A DNA stretch of 64,000 bases from an uncultured Lachnoclostridium sp. (GCA_944381625.1 CALWLW010000001.1:310001-374000), one strand, 5' to 3'. Shown: positions 36,001-43,984, counted from the stretch's first letter. Notes: generated from the letters alone by a model not told the origin. Made by a program: numbers and translations.

Positions 36001-36023
36001 CCCCACCCGTAAAACGGGTGGGG
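36001..36023. terminator. strong hairpin after the sigma/anti-sigma operon
   Basis: A perfect 9-bp stem (CCCCACCCG / CGGGTGGGG) with a TAAAA loop, and an outer AGCCG/CGGCT pair around it. It lies between convergent gene ends, but there is no T-tract on either strand. It also marks the left edge of the A+T-richer accessory region. Confidence 0.5.
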
Positions 36024-36032
36024 CGACTCCGG

Positions 36033-36692
36033 CTATCGTCTCAAACGGTCTTGATACCACTCATAAGTAGGTTTTGTTCCCGTCTGCCGTTCATATTCGT
36101 CCTCTAAAGTGCCATAAAAATACAACTCCAATAATGTTTTCAGATCTGGCAGAGCCTTGTGTCCATGAAGCAGTCCATCTTCACCGAGATACTGTTGATC
36201 CCAATCAAATTCCTCATGGTCAAACCAGACCAAAGACCAGGTACTTTCGTCCTTTTCATCAATTTTATCCTCTGGTTGTGACAGGTCAATGCACAGAGGC
36301 CCCCAACCGGCACCCCAATCACCAATGGGAATCAGGTTTTGAAAGCACCCCTCAGGTAGTTCACAAAAGTCCCGGATTTCTTGTAAAATCTCCATTCTCC
36401 GTGATATTTCACTCATATCTCTGGGACTGTCAATTTCCAACCAAAGTACGCCAATATCGTCATCCTCATCACCAACAACAGAGCAAATCTGGCTGCTTCC
36501 ATGAGGAAAACAGAAAGAAGTCAAATAAGTTTTGTAGAGAGAAGGGAGGGTTAGTTGATGTTTTTCCTCAAAAGCGGTAATCTCCTGTTCCGAAATGGGA
36601 GAAAGTTCAAATTCCTCCCCAAAAAACCAACCGCGTTCTTTTAATTTTTGAAACGCTCCTGCAACAAATTCTTTTTCTTCCTGTGGTGTCAT
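36033..36692 (-). CDS. SMI1/KNR4 (SUKH) family protein
   Basis: 219 residues. The SUKH fold signatures are ITAFEEKHQLTLPSLYKTYL near residues 36-57, the short WLEIDS strand, the FCELPEGCFQNLIPIGDWGAGWGPLCIDL region (IPIGDWGAGWG) and a following WSLVWFDHEEF. SUKH proteins commonly serve as immunity proteins of polymorphic toxin systems, but no toxin gene is adjacent, so it may be an orphan immunity gene or a general SUKH protein. GGAGGAG lies six bases before ATG 36692. Composition is lower in G+C than the housekeeping genes on the left, consistent with transfer. Confidence 0.8.
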   Translation of the reverse strand: MTPQEEKEFVAGAFQKLKERGWFFGEEFELSPISEQEITAFEEKHQLTLPSLYKTYLTSFCFPHGSSQICSVVGDEDDDIGVLWLEIDSPRDMSEISRRMEILQEIRDFCELPEGCFQNLIPIGDWGAGWGPLCIDLSQPEDKIDEKDESTWSLVWFDHEEFDWDQQYLGEDGLLHGHKALPDLKTLLELYFYGTLEDEYERQTGTKPTYEWYQDRLRR

Positions 36693-36779
36693 TGAAATCT
36701 CCTCCTCCGGGTTCAGTTCATAACGCCCTTCGTCTTCTTCCAGTGTAATCTGAAGGGCGTTTTGAAACGGCAGATGCCA
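36693..36779 (-). pseudogene. coding-like remnant in frame with the SUKH gene
   Basis: Directly before the SUKH start codon, the minus strand is open in the same frame for 29 codons back to a TAG. It reads like protein (LPFQNALQITLEEDEG, then RYELNPEEEIS), with no ATG, GTG or TTG inside. Just above that TAG a second open stretch ends in AGEKLKKRRR and the TAG itself. These look like tails of a gene that once lay upstream, perhaps a toxin or a longer SUKH protein, now degraded. The segment also forms an AACGCCCTTC/GAAGGGCGTT inverted repeat. Confidence 0.35.
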
Positions 36780-36929
36780 CTATCTTCTCCGTTTCTTCAA
36801 TTTTTCACCGGCCGGTTCTGATCCGGCCTACTCCTTTTGGGGGATAATCGGACCGAACCGGTCAGATCGTTGATAGACGTTTCTTTGAATTAATTATAAC
36901 TTACAGTTGCTAATTTTGCAACATCTTTT

Positions 36930-37442
36930 TCAAATACCAAACTCCTTTGCATAGACCACAGAACCATGAAGCGGCGGCGCGTCCTCCCGGAGTTTTAAAG
37001 CCATAAAATTTGCAGAAGGAAAACCTTCCGGCACTTCAATTCCGAACTGCTCCGCCGGACGGTATCCGGCGCGGGGATAGTAGGTCTCGCTTCCCAACAC
37101 CAGGGAATACGGGTATCCCAATGATCCGGCAGTCCTGTGCGCCTTCTCCATAAGCGCCGTGCCCACTCCCTGCCGCTGATACTGCGGCCTGACCGAAAGG
37201 GGCGCAAGCACAAGCACCGTAGTGTCGCCCACCAGGGCTTTTGAGAAAAGAATATGCCCCGCCAGCTTTCCGTCTATTTCTGCCACCAGCGACAGCTCCG
37301 GCACAAATGCGTCGCCCTTCCGCAGGGCTTCCACCAGATCCTGCTCATTTCCATCCGCATGCTCTGCCGATGCGAAAGCCTCCTTTACCAGTTCATATAC
37401 TTCTTTGTAGTCTTTTGGCGTCTCCTGACGGATGATCATCAT
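36930..37442 (-). CDS. GNAT-family N-acetyltransferase
   Basis: 170 residues. A standard GNAT fold with IRQETPKDYKEVYELVKEAF at the start, the acetyl-CoA loop VRPQYQRQGVGTALME (Q/RxxGxG/A pattern QRQGVG), and the later LGSETYYPRAGYRPAEQFGI segment typical of the YhbS-like subfamily. The substrate is unknown. Start ATG 37442 has AAAGGAG six bases upstream. It begins 17 bases after the csm6 stop on the same strand with no terminator between, so it may be read from the cas operon, but its composition resembles the housekeeping genes and any functional link is unproven. Confidence 0.88.
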   Translation of the reverse strand: MMIIRQETPKDYKEVYELVKEAFASAEHADGNEQDLVEALRKGDAFVPELSLVAEIDGKLAGHILFSKALVGDTTVLVLAPLSVRPQYQRQGVGTALMEKAHRTAGSLGYPYSLVLGSETYYPRAGYRPAEQFGIEVPEGFPSANFMALKLREDAPPLHGSVVYAKEFGI

Positions 37443-37459
37443 AGTGCACTCCTTTAATA

Positions 37460-38827
37460 CTATATCCATTCTCTTTCTGACTCGATTGTCCCCATAGCGT
37501 TCAGGATTATTTGATTCATGTTATCATATGATTTCCAATCAGAGTCTTTCAGTTTATCAGAGTCCTGGGGTTTGATTTCCGCATAATCAAACAACTGTTT
37601 TATTTTTTCAAGAATTTGTGTACTTGAAAAACCTGTCAATTTTTTTATTTTGTACTCTGTGATTGATACAATTTCGTGGGCTGCAAGATTTCTGATATTC
37701 TTCTCGATATGTCTCATTTCATCAACTGTCTTTTTCAACCGGGTATCACGGGAAAAATGTTTAATCAAAATCCGAAGATGATCAGAATACACATCTGTTC
37801 CTTTAAATTGTCCGGAATAGCCACTGTCAAGCGCCTCCAGTATCTTTGTCCCTTTCAGTTTCTCTGAACTCCATTTCCAGGAACTTGTCTTATTGTCGTA
37901 GAAACAGTATCTTTTTATGTTGATACGAAATCTCCGTTTTAATATTGTCTCAAAAAGATCTACCGTTAAAGGTGTAATGGCACGTACAAAATCCGTATAT
38001 TCTCCTCTGTTCAGCTTTATTTCCAGCAATAACGCATACTCAAAACATTTCCTGTCTTCCTCCTCACGGACAGGAATACAGTCGATACCGCTTGTTTCCA
38101 GTACCGAATCCACTTTCGGGAAATCCAACAGCATTCTGCTTTCTGCCATCTGCAGCAGGTCAAAATATCTTTTTCGATCTGTTTCAGGAATTCCCCTCGC
38201 AACTGTTACCGCAGCCCGGTAATCATACACAGAAATATGTCTTTTTATGATCTCCTCTCTCTGGAAAATCGAAAGTGCCGGACATTTCACTTCATGGCAC
38301 CGGTTTTCTGAACCCGTGTTATTATCCTCATTACATTCCCACAACATCTTAATATCATAATTGTTGTGAATATGTTCGTTCATCTTTTTTTCTGGAGTAA
38401 TGACCTGTATCGCTTTACAAGGGAATTCTCCCAATGTGTAAAGCACCATCAATGCACTTTTCATCGCGGGAGTTCCGGAAGACACATTCAAGATTAGCTG
38501 ATCTGACGGATCCATCTTCTGAAATATGTTCACGATAATTTTCCTGAACTCCTGATAGAAAAAATCATATTCCTGAACATTTTTCAAATCCGGACGTTCA
38601 ATAGTTTCACATGATATCTGTCTGTTTTGGAGTTTCCCCAAACACTCCAAGCTATAGATATATCGATTATCTATCCTATGGTTTTCTAAAACCTCGGATG
38701 ACATATATAGTATTACCTTTGTCGCGCTGTACCATCTTGCAATATGCAGCATAGAGCCATCTCTATGATTCACTAAAGCAATCGGATCCGTCCCCCCAAC
38801 AGGTGAAAACAAAATTGTTTCATTCAT
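37460..38827 (-). CDS. csm6: Csm6, CARF-HEPN ribonuclease of the type III-A system
   Basis: 455 residues. The N-terminal CARF domain has ILFSPVGGTDP and the ligand-loop motif NVSSGTPAMKSAL (114-126). A helical middle part precedes the C-terminal HEPN domain with the catalytic RxxxxH motif RNLAAH (Arg379, His384). By family knowledge it is switched on by cyclic oligoadenylate made by Cas10 and then degrades RNA non-specifically. ATG 38827 has AGGAGGG six bases upstream. It is the last cas gene, 14 bases after cas2, away from csm5. The alternative Csx1 label fits less well because the system is III-A. Confidence 0.88.
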   Translation of the reverse strand: MNETILFSPVGGTDPIALVNHRDGSMLHIARWYSATKVILYMSSEVLENHRIDNRYIYSLECLGKLQNRQISCETIERPDLKNVQEYDFFYQEFRKIIVNIFQKMDPSDQLILNVSSGTPAMKSALMVLYTLGEFPCKAIQVITPEKKMNEHIHNNYDIKMLWECNEDNNTGSENRCHEVKCPALSIFQREEIIKRHISVYDYRAAVTVARGIPETDRKRYFDLLQMAESRMLLDFPKVDSVLETSGIDCIPVREEEDRKCFEYALLLEIKLNRGEYTDFVRAITPLTVDLFETILKRRFRINIKRYCFYDNKTSSWKWSSEKLKGTKILEALDSGYSGQFKGTDVYSDHLRILIKHFSRDTRLKKTVDEMRHIEKNIRNLAAHEIVSITEYKIKKLTGFSSTQILEKIKQLFDYAEIKPQDSDKLKDSDWKSYDNMNQIILNAMGTIESEREWI

Positions 38828-38841
38828 AAGCAACCCTCCTC

Positions 38842-39156
38842 TTAAATAATAATGACTTCTTCATTTTCAATGGAAACATTTGTGCCAAATAATGTCACTT
38901 CTCCATGCCCTATAATTCTGTAAACTCTTACACTGTCTTCCGTCTTATCAATATACCTAGGAATTTTTTCCAAAAGTTTTCGGTAGAGTTTCTCTGATAT
39001 CATAGCCTCGAATGCCGATTTTTGAACTCGAAATCCATATCCGCTCATCTTTTTGGCAAAAGCATTCCGCCTTTTGTTACTTACAATATCATAAATCACA
39101 AGAATGTAAATCCTTTTCTCGTGTATCGTTTCCGTATTCCAAAAATAATTTTCCAT
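38842..39156 (-). CDS. cas2: Cas2 adaptation protein
   Basis: 104 residues. The ferredoxin-like fold begins with the conserved strand RIYILVIYDIVSNKRRNAF; Asp23 in YDI is the usual metal-site residue. GYGFRVQKSAFEAMIS follows, and the C-terminal strand ends in EEVIII. About 14 residues precede the first strand, a slight N-terminal extension, but no other start codon fits. With Cas1 it forms the integrase that inserts new spacers at the leader end. It lies six bases behind cas1. Confidence 0.93.
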   Translation of the reverse strand: MENYFWNTETIHEKRIYILVIYDIVSNKRRNAFAKKMSGYGFRVQKSAFEAMISEKLYRKLLEKIPRYIDKTEDSVRVYRIIGHGEVTLFGTNVSIENEEVIII

Positions 39157-39162
39157 TGTCTG

Positions 39163-40167
39163 TTACCTGATCTGTATTGGGGTATATTTGGATGCGTCTC
39201 CACGTTCCATGGCGTCAATCAACCGCAGTATCTGCAAATCCAATGCATTTCTAAACGAAACGCTGTAGTCTACATAGGTAAGATATTTATTTTTAGTCCT
39301 GAATTTGTTTTCCAATTTTAATATATATTTCCTAAACGCATCTTTCTCAAGAAAAACTCCCGGTTCCTCAGTCCCGTTCACAAAGTCTTCCTTAGATAAT
39401 TCATGCCCATTGAGCATGCTCAGCGCTGTGGAATCGATCAGAACCGCTCTCCATTCCTCCATCAAATCACTTGCCAGCGTAGGATGTTTTTCCCTGTCTT
39501 TATGCATCAACCCAAAATATGGATTCAATCCTTTTGCTTCCAGTTTCCCATAAATTTCATTCAAAATGACAGAATATCCCAGGCTGATCATGGAATTATA
39601 GGGATCGAGCGGAGGTCTTTTTGTCCTTTTATTAAATTCAAACTCTGGTTCAATCATTTTCCCTATACTCTGAAAATAAATTCTGGCCGCATTTCCCTCG
39701 TATCCCATAATCTGCTCTACTGTATTTCCCCGCCAGACTTTTTCCTCCATAATCTTCATCTCTATTATAGAACGCTTCACATCACTCCCTGTCGTTCTGG
39801 AATATCTCCGCAGAATAACCATCTGATTTTTTATTTTCGCACTGATGATCTGTTTCGAGAATGCCAGTTTAAATTCTTCATTCTTGCCAATCTCAGCCTG
39901 CATGCGCTGCCTTTGTACGTTCACATGTGAGGTGGAAATCAGTCTGCCAAAATATGCCCCTTTTGTAGAGTAGAAGATCACATTAATTCCTCTTTTCAGA
40001 CATTCTTCCATACTTTGCGTTGTGAGCTGTACGCTTCCAAACACTTCTATGACTTCCAACGTCTCTGCCGGAATGCTTTTCAGCATACCGTCTTTGTATT
40101 TCACTTGGAAACGGTTCCCTGAAAAATTGATCACGGCTCCCTGCTCACACACATATAAGTAGCTCAT
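39163..40167 (-). CDS. cas1: Cas1 spacer integrase
   Basis: 334 residues, a complete Cas1. An N-terminal beta domain (SYLYVCEQGAVINFSGNRF) is followed by the helical catalytic domain. The metal-binding triad is Glu157 in GYEGNAARIYF, His222 in FGLMHKD, and Asp234 with Glu237/238 in LASDLMEEWR. It is fused to neither reverse transcriptase nor Cas4. ATG 40167 has AAGGAG seven bases upstream. The 3' end of the CRISPR array is 59 bases upstream and no clear promoter or terminator is visible between, so read-through from the array is likely. Confidence 0.95.
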   Translation of the reverse strand: MSYLYVCEQGAVINFSGNRFQVKYKDGMLKSIPAETLEVIEVFGSVQLTTQSMEECLKRGINVIFYSTKGAYFGRLISTSHVNVQRQRMQAEIGKNEEFKLAFSKQIISAKIKNQMVILRRYSRTTGSDVKRSIIEMKIMEEKVWRGNTVEQIMGYEGNAARIYFQSIGKMIEPEFEFNKRTKRPPLDPYNSMISLGYSVILNEIYGKLEAKGLNPYFGLMHKDREKHPTLASDLMEEWRAVLIDSTALSMLNGHELSKEDFVNGTEEPGVFLEKDAFRKYILKLENKFRTKNKYLTYVDYSVSFRNALDLQILRLIDAMERGDASKYTPIQIR

Positions 40168-40226
40168 TGATAATCTCCTTCCATTCAAACTCATAAAAAA
40201 GCCAACGTGTACATTATGGAAATATT

Positions 40227-40405
40227 GCGTTTGTCCCCTCTCGGGGTTCACTGTATCCAAATTCAGTTTGGCAAAAACAGTGATTTATGTGAGGTAGTTC
40301 CCGTCCCCTTCCCGGGTTCTCTATGTCCCAATAGACCATCAGCGATGTGTCCGGTATAGCGTAGCCATTGTTCTTGTCCCCTCTCGGGGTTCTCTATATC
40401 CAAAT
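40227..40405 (-). repeat. three degenerate terminal CRISPR repeats
   Basis: On the crRNA strand the tag changes stepwise from ACGAGAAC in the ten identical repeats to ACAAGAAC (40370-40405), ACGGGAAC (40297-40332) and ACAAACGC (40227-40262). The middle copy also has a rearranged stem (CCCGGGAAGGGG). The outermost copy keeps CCCCGAGAGGGG but has two changes in the A/T-rich part. This is normal decay at the trailer end. Confidence 0.9.
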
Positions 40406-41118
40406 GATACAAGATTAAACGTTAAGACATTAAGGTGACTCGTTCTCGTCCCCTCTCGGGGTTCTCTATATCCAAATGTTAAAAGACAAGGGCTACAACA
40501 CTAGCAATTATATTGTTCTCGTCCCCTCTCGGGGTTCTCTATATCCAAATTGATCCTTACAATGCTATGGTGTTTGCCATCATGGTTCTCGTCCCCTCTC
40601 GGGGTTCTCTATATCCAAATATTCTTATTTTGGCGATCATGTCGCTATTATCGGTTCTCGTCCCCTCTCGGGGTTCTCTATATCCAAATGAAACTTGATG
40701 AGATGTTAAATGACCTAAAAGATGTTCTCGTCCCCTCTCGGGGTTCTCTATATCCAAATGCAAGAAATTTTTGCAATGGCGACTATGGCCGCGTTCTCGT
40801 CCCCTCTCGGGGTTCTCTATATCCAAATGTTGACGCACCTCAGAATGAAATCCTTGAGGGTGGGTTCTCGTCCCCTCTCGGGGTTCTCTATATCCAAATG
40901 AAGAGTTATGCAGACCTATCGAAGCGGGTATGTTCTCGTCCCCTCTCGGGGTTCTCTATATCCAAATACATCTTAGAGATATCTTATAAAGAGGAGGTAG
41001 AGGGTGTTCTCGTCCCCTCTCGGGGTTCTCTATATCCAAATCAAATTATGATGGATGATAACGAATGGAAGTGATTTCATGTGTTCTCGTCCCCTCTCGG
41101 GGTTCTCTATATCCAAAT
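40227..41118 (-). CRISPR. type III-A CRISPR array, 13 repeats and 12 spacers
   Basis: The repeat is 36 bases. On the crRNA (minus) strand it begins ATTTGGATATAGAGAA, continues CCCCGAGAGGGG, a 4-bp stem with a GAGA loop, and ends ACGAGAAC. Repeat starts on the plus-strand coordinate are 40227, 40297, 40370, 40442, 40515, 40585, 40654, 40724, 40793, 40864, 40932, 41006 and 41083. Spacers measure 34, 37, 36, 37, 34, 33, 34, 33, 35, 32, 38 and 41 bases in that order. Ten repeats are identical; the three nearest cas1 are degenerate, marking the old end. The leader is therefore at the csm5 side, and transcription runs with the cas genes. The final eight bases equal the crRNA tag known from Staphylococcus epidermidis III-A. 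Confidence 0.98.
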
Positions 41119-41253
41119 CCCATCCCGTGTATCCTTTGATTTTTCTTCATGAAATCAAGGGTTTGCGGCGGAAAATTAAAAATTGGTTTTTCTAATCTTT
41201 TCTATCGCTGTGAAAGCCGAATATGGCCTTTAGAATACGACTGCGGCGCAAAA
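41119..41253 (-). promoter_or_regulatory. CRISPR leader
   Basis: 135 bases between the csm5 stop and the first intact repeat, rich in A/T runs on both strands. An imperfect hairpin (CCTTTGATTT / AAATCAAGG, 41133-41160) lies 14 bases before the first repeat. A second hairpin (CTGCGG / CCGCAG, 41241-41262) overlaps the csm5 stop. No convincing -35/-10 pair was found, so the array may be transcribed both from upstream and from a weak leader promoter. Confidence 0.7.
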
Positions 41254-42390
41254 TTACCGCAGCCATTCAATTCGTGCCATACCCATGTCATGCAATGTTC
41301 CGCCATAACGTGTGCATTTGCATACATGGGGAGCGATTCCAAGCGAGAGATCTTTATTATGTTTATGTTCCACATACTTTTTCCCTAATGTATTGCGAAG
41401 CACCTGATCTGTTACCCGGACGGCGTCTTTTCCAAACAAAGGGTACAAAACTGTTTTTGACAAAAAGCCGGTACCCCCTCCCAGCCAGACTACATCCTTG
41501 TCCCTGCTTCCTCTGCGAAAACGAGAGTAAAAAGAATCATAGCAGATACTCTGAAACTCCGATAATGCGTTCAGAATATCTTCTATTCCATATGGGCACA
41601 TACTGCTGTCAATTGTTACTTCAAAGAAAATATCAGTTTCTGGAGACAGCGTTTCCCGCAATATGGGCAGCGGTTTTTCTCTGCCGTCCAGGGACAAATC
41701 GATTTTCTGGCTCAATGCCAATGACTTCAATGGCACAGGCTCGCTGTCGCTCACGCGAAGTCCCGCCAAAGAGTCATTCACAGCGTCTTTTAACCGTGTC
41801 TCTTCTCTTGCCACATCCGAATAATACTTGTGAAATGCTGTTGACTCCATCTCTTCCGTCTCTCTGGAGAGAAAAACCGTTCTTCCTGCTGTCTTCCTGA
41901 CGTTTTCTTTTATGTTAGCCACAACTCCTCTGTATTTTTCAGGATTGTGCCTTATCTCATACGCCAGGAGAGCAGTCCGGAACATTCCTTTTATACTGCT
42001 CCCAGGAACATATGGCAAGCCATAAGCGTCTTTTATAAAACTGGCAATCTCTTTAGCTTTTACACTTCGGAACTGGTCACCTGTCAGCGGGATCTCCCCT
42101 GCATCAATCTCGTATTGCTTCCACTGGTCATATTCTCTTTTGGAAATCCCCTGCTGTTTCAGCCATACAGATAAATCTTCCCTGCTGTTTTCCAACATAT
42201 ATTTTTCATAGGCATTCCTTTTTCCAGCTTTTGAAAGAGCTTCATACATCTTTCCCAGGTCAGGTATGATAATCCTATGTTCCCATGGAAGGTAGATATA
42301 TTCTTTTTTTCCAATTTTACTGCCGTCTCCTATGAATACAGGTGCAAGCGTATGTATTTTCATTCTATAATTTTTTAAAAATGCATTCAT
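41254..42390 (-). CDS. csm5: Csm5, type III-A effector RAMP subunit
   Basis: 378 residues. An N-terminal RAMP fold (KIHTLAPVFIGDGSKIGKKEYIY) is followed by YVPGSSIKGMFRTALL, the RAMP glycine/lysine signature. The C-terminal tail (IAPHVCKCTRYGGTLHDMGMARIEWL) matches Csm5. It caps the 3' side of the crRNA in the Csm complex and helps crRNA trimming in known systems. ATG 42390 has GGAGGT six bases upstream; the longer frame to 42492 overlaps csm4 and is rejected. It lies 2 bases after the csm4 stop and is the last gene before the array. Confidence 0.9.
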   Translation of the reverse strand: MNAFLKNYRMKIHTLAPVFIGDGSKIGKKEYIYLPWEHRIIIPDLGKMYEALSKAGKRNAYEKYMLENSREDLSVWLKQQGISKREYDQWKQYEIDAGEIPLTGDQFRSVKAKEIASFIKDAYGLPYVPGSSIKGMFRTALLAYEIRHNPEKYRGVVANIKENVRKTAGRTVFLSRETEEMESTAFHKYYSDVAREETRLKDAVNDSLAGLRVSDSEPVPLKSLALSQKIDLSLDGREKPLPILRETLSPETDIFFEVTIDSSMCPYGIEDILNALSEFQSICYDSFYSRFRRGSRDKDVVWLGGGTGFLSKTVLYPLFGKDAVRVTDQVLRNTLGKKYVEHKHNKDLSLGIAPHVCKCTRYGGTLHDMGMARIEWLR

Positions 42391-42392
42391 TC

Positions 42393-43301
42393 CTACACCT
42401 CCAGGAAAAATGATTTGCCATACCGGTACACAGGATGTCTTCCGCCTTCCGACACATCGAAGATATCTCCATGGAACGGACGCAAAAAACAAGAACCTGC
42501 AGAAAACATATAAAGGTCTTTCTTTTTCCGGATCTCATCCGCATAATGATCAGAAAAAATAAAACCAGAATGTTTGTCCAGCAAATACGACGCGCCCTCC
42601 AGTACTGCGTCCAGTTCCTCATCTCTGGGGAGAGCAGAAGAAAGCAGCATATATCTGCCCGTTTTTTTCTGAAGACGATTCAGCAGTAACTCTGTGCCGG
42701 TTCCATGTTTCAAAGTAAATTTCCCCAGCCCATCCGATTTTTTCCCTCCAATGCCAGTATAAGACAGCATCTCCAAAAGTTCTTCCAGGAGTCCAAGCTG
42801 CCGTTCTTCCTTCCCCGCCGCCAGGACATAAAGGCCATTGCCCTTCTGATAGCGGAAAACGCCCACGCGATATGGCAGGGTATCTTCTTCTCTTCTCACC
42901 GAAGTCAAGGTACGCTGCTCGAATTTTCCAAATTCATTCATGGGATTTTGATCCGGATTCAGTGTTCCAGCCAAATAATCATCCAGTTTTTCTACCGGAA
43001 GGTACTTCATTTTTTTAAATTTTTTCTTTTCCTCGGAATCCCCCTGTCTCGCATGTTCCACATAGACGCACGGCTTGGGCAGTAAATACTGTTTTCCAAC
43101 GTAAGGAAGCGCATCCGAAAAGAGCAGGTTTTCCTCTTTTATCTCCTGATAGAATACATCCTGCATCCCATTTTTCAACGCTTCTATGTACAGCGCAGAA
43201 AACAGAATATCCGCTGTGAATGTATCCTGGCTGTCATTGAGCAGCCCCTTCCCAAAATGGACTCCTGTGGAAAATTCCAGCTTAAAAATCGAATACTTCA
43301 T
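42393..43301 (-). CDS. csm4: Csm4, crRNA tag-binding RAMP subunit
   Basis: 302 residues, RAMP fold. The start YSIFKLEFSTGVHFGKGLL with ADILFSALY is typical of Csm4, and a glycine-rich loop SYTGIGGKKSDGLGKF lies near residues 193-208. It binds the crRNA 5' tag and joins Cas10 to the complex. ATG 43301 is preceded by GGGGGAA. Eleven bases separate it from csm3. Confidence 0.9.
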   Translation of the reverse strand: MKYSIFKLEFSTGVHFGKGLLNDSQDTFTADILFSALYIEALKNGMQDVFYQEIKEENLLFSDALPYVGKQYLLPKPCVYVEHARQGDSEEKKKFKKMKYLPVEKLDDYLAGTLNPDQNPMNEFGKFEQRTLTSVRREEDTLPYRVGVFRYQKGNGLYVLAAGKEERQLGLLEELLEMLSYTGIGGKKSDGLGKFTLKHGTGTELLLNRLQKKTGRYMLLSSALPRDEELDAVLEGASYLLDKHSGFIFSDHYADEIRKKKDLYMFSAGSCFLRPFHGDIFDVSEGGRHPVYRYGKSFFLEV

Positions 43302-43312
43302 ATGTTCCCCCG

Positions 43313-43972
43313 CTAAATTCCGTTCAGAAGTTCTCTGCACTTTTCCATCACTTCATCCGGAAGGTCTCCAATGACCGGTTCTGCGTACAAATCTTTAAAT
43401 TTAATCTTTCCATACCCTCTGGAGCCGCTGCCGCCAAGATAATCATATTCCAACAGCCGGAATCCTTCTGCCAGGATCTCAAAATCTTTTATGGTTGTCT
43501 CATCGTCCTTGACCTCATAGATCAGATTCAGCGGAAATTCTGAACCTCTTACCACTCTTTCAATCTGCCTTGGATTCGCGACTGCCGTCGTTCTTTTAAT
43601 GGAATTTTCAAATTTTATTTCCGTTTTACTGTTCAGGCCCTGCTTTTTTAATTCTTCCCAGTTTCCCAGAACCGCATCCGCAAAAAGAATCCGGCTTGTT
43701 TTTACATGATTCTTTTTTGCGCTGCCAAACAAATCAGTCAGGAAGTCCTCGTCATCATCCGGCGTATTCGCAAACGATGTATTATATCTTTTTGCAAGCA
43801 GCGTCCTCATCTTTCCTTTCAAGCTGCTGCCCGGTATCATCGGGCTCTGGGTTATCACATCTTTTATCACCGGAGCATCCACAGACCCAATTGCGGAGAA
43901 AGCGTCGGATCCGCCTATATGCATCCCTGTCCGTATTTCAATCGTCCCGGTAATCTCTATCTTTGCAAACAT
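43313..43972 (-). CDS. csm3: Csm3, target-RNA-cleaving backbone subunit
   Basis: 219 residues. The strand-loop GGSDAFSAIGSVDAPVIKD places the catalytic aspartate at Asp32, exactly as in the well-studied Staphylococcus epidermidis Csm3. The RAMP signature IPGSSLKGKMRTLLAKRY and glycine loop GGSGSRGYGKIKF are intact. Several copies form the filament backbone and cut bound target RNA every six nucleotides. It lies 12 bases behind csm2. Confidence 0.96.
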   Translation of the reverse strand: MFAKIEITGTIEIRTGMHIGGSDAFSAIGSVDAPVIKDVITQSPMIPGSSLKGKMRTLLAKRYNTSFANTPDDDEDFLTDLFGSAKKNHVKTSRILFADAVLGNWEELKKQGLNSKTEIKFENSIKRTTAVANPRQIERVVRGSEFPLNLIYEVKDDETTIKDFEILAEGFRLLEYDYLGGSGSRGYGKIKFKDLYAEPVIGDLPDEVMEKCRELLNGI

Positions 43973-43984
43973 CTCATTCCCTCC

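Noticed and set aside
36001..36023. End of an IS200/IS605-type element
   Set aside because: A hairpin alone is not enough; no TnpA or TnpB reading frame or second end was found.
40550..41074. A 174-codon open frame across the CRISPR array
   Set aside because: It is formed by repeat units (SSPLGVLYIQ, VLVPSRGSLYPN) that happen to be open; it is not a protein gene.
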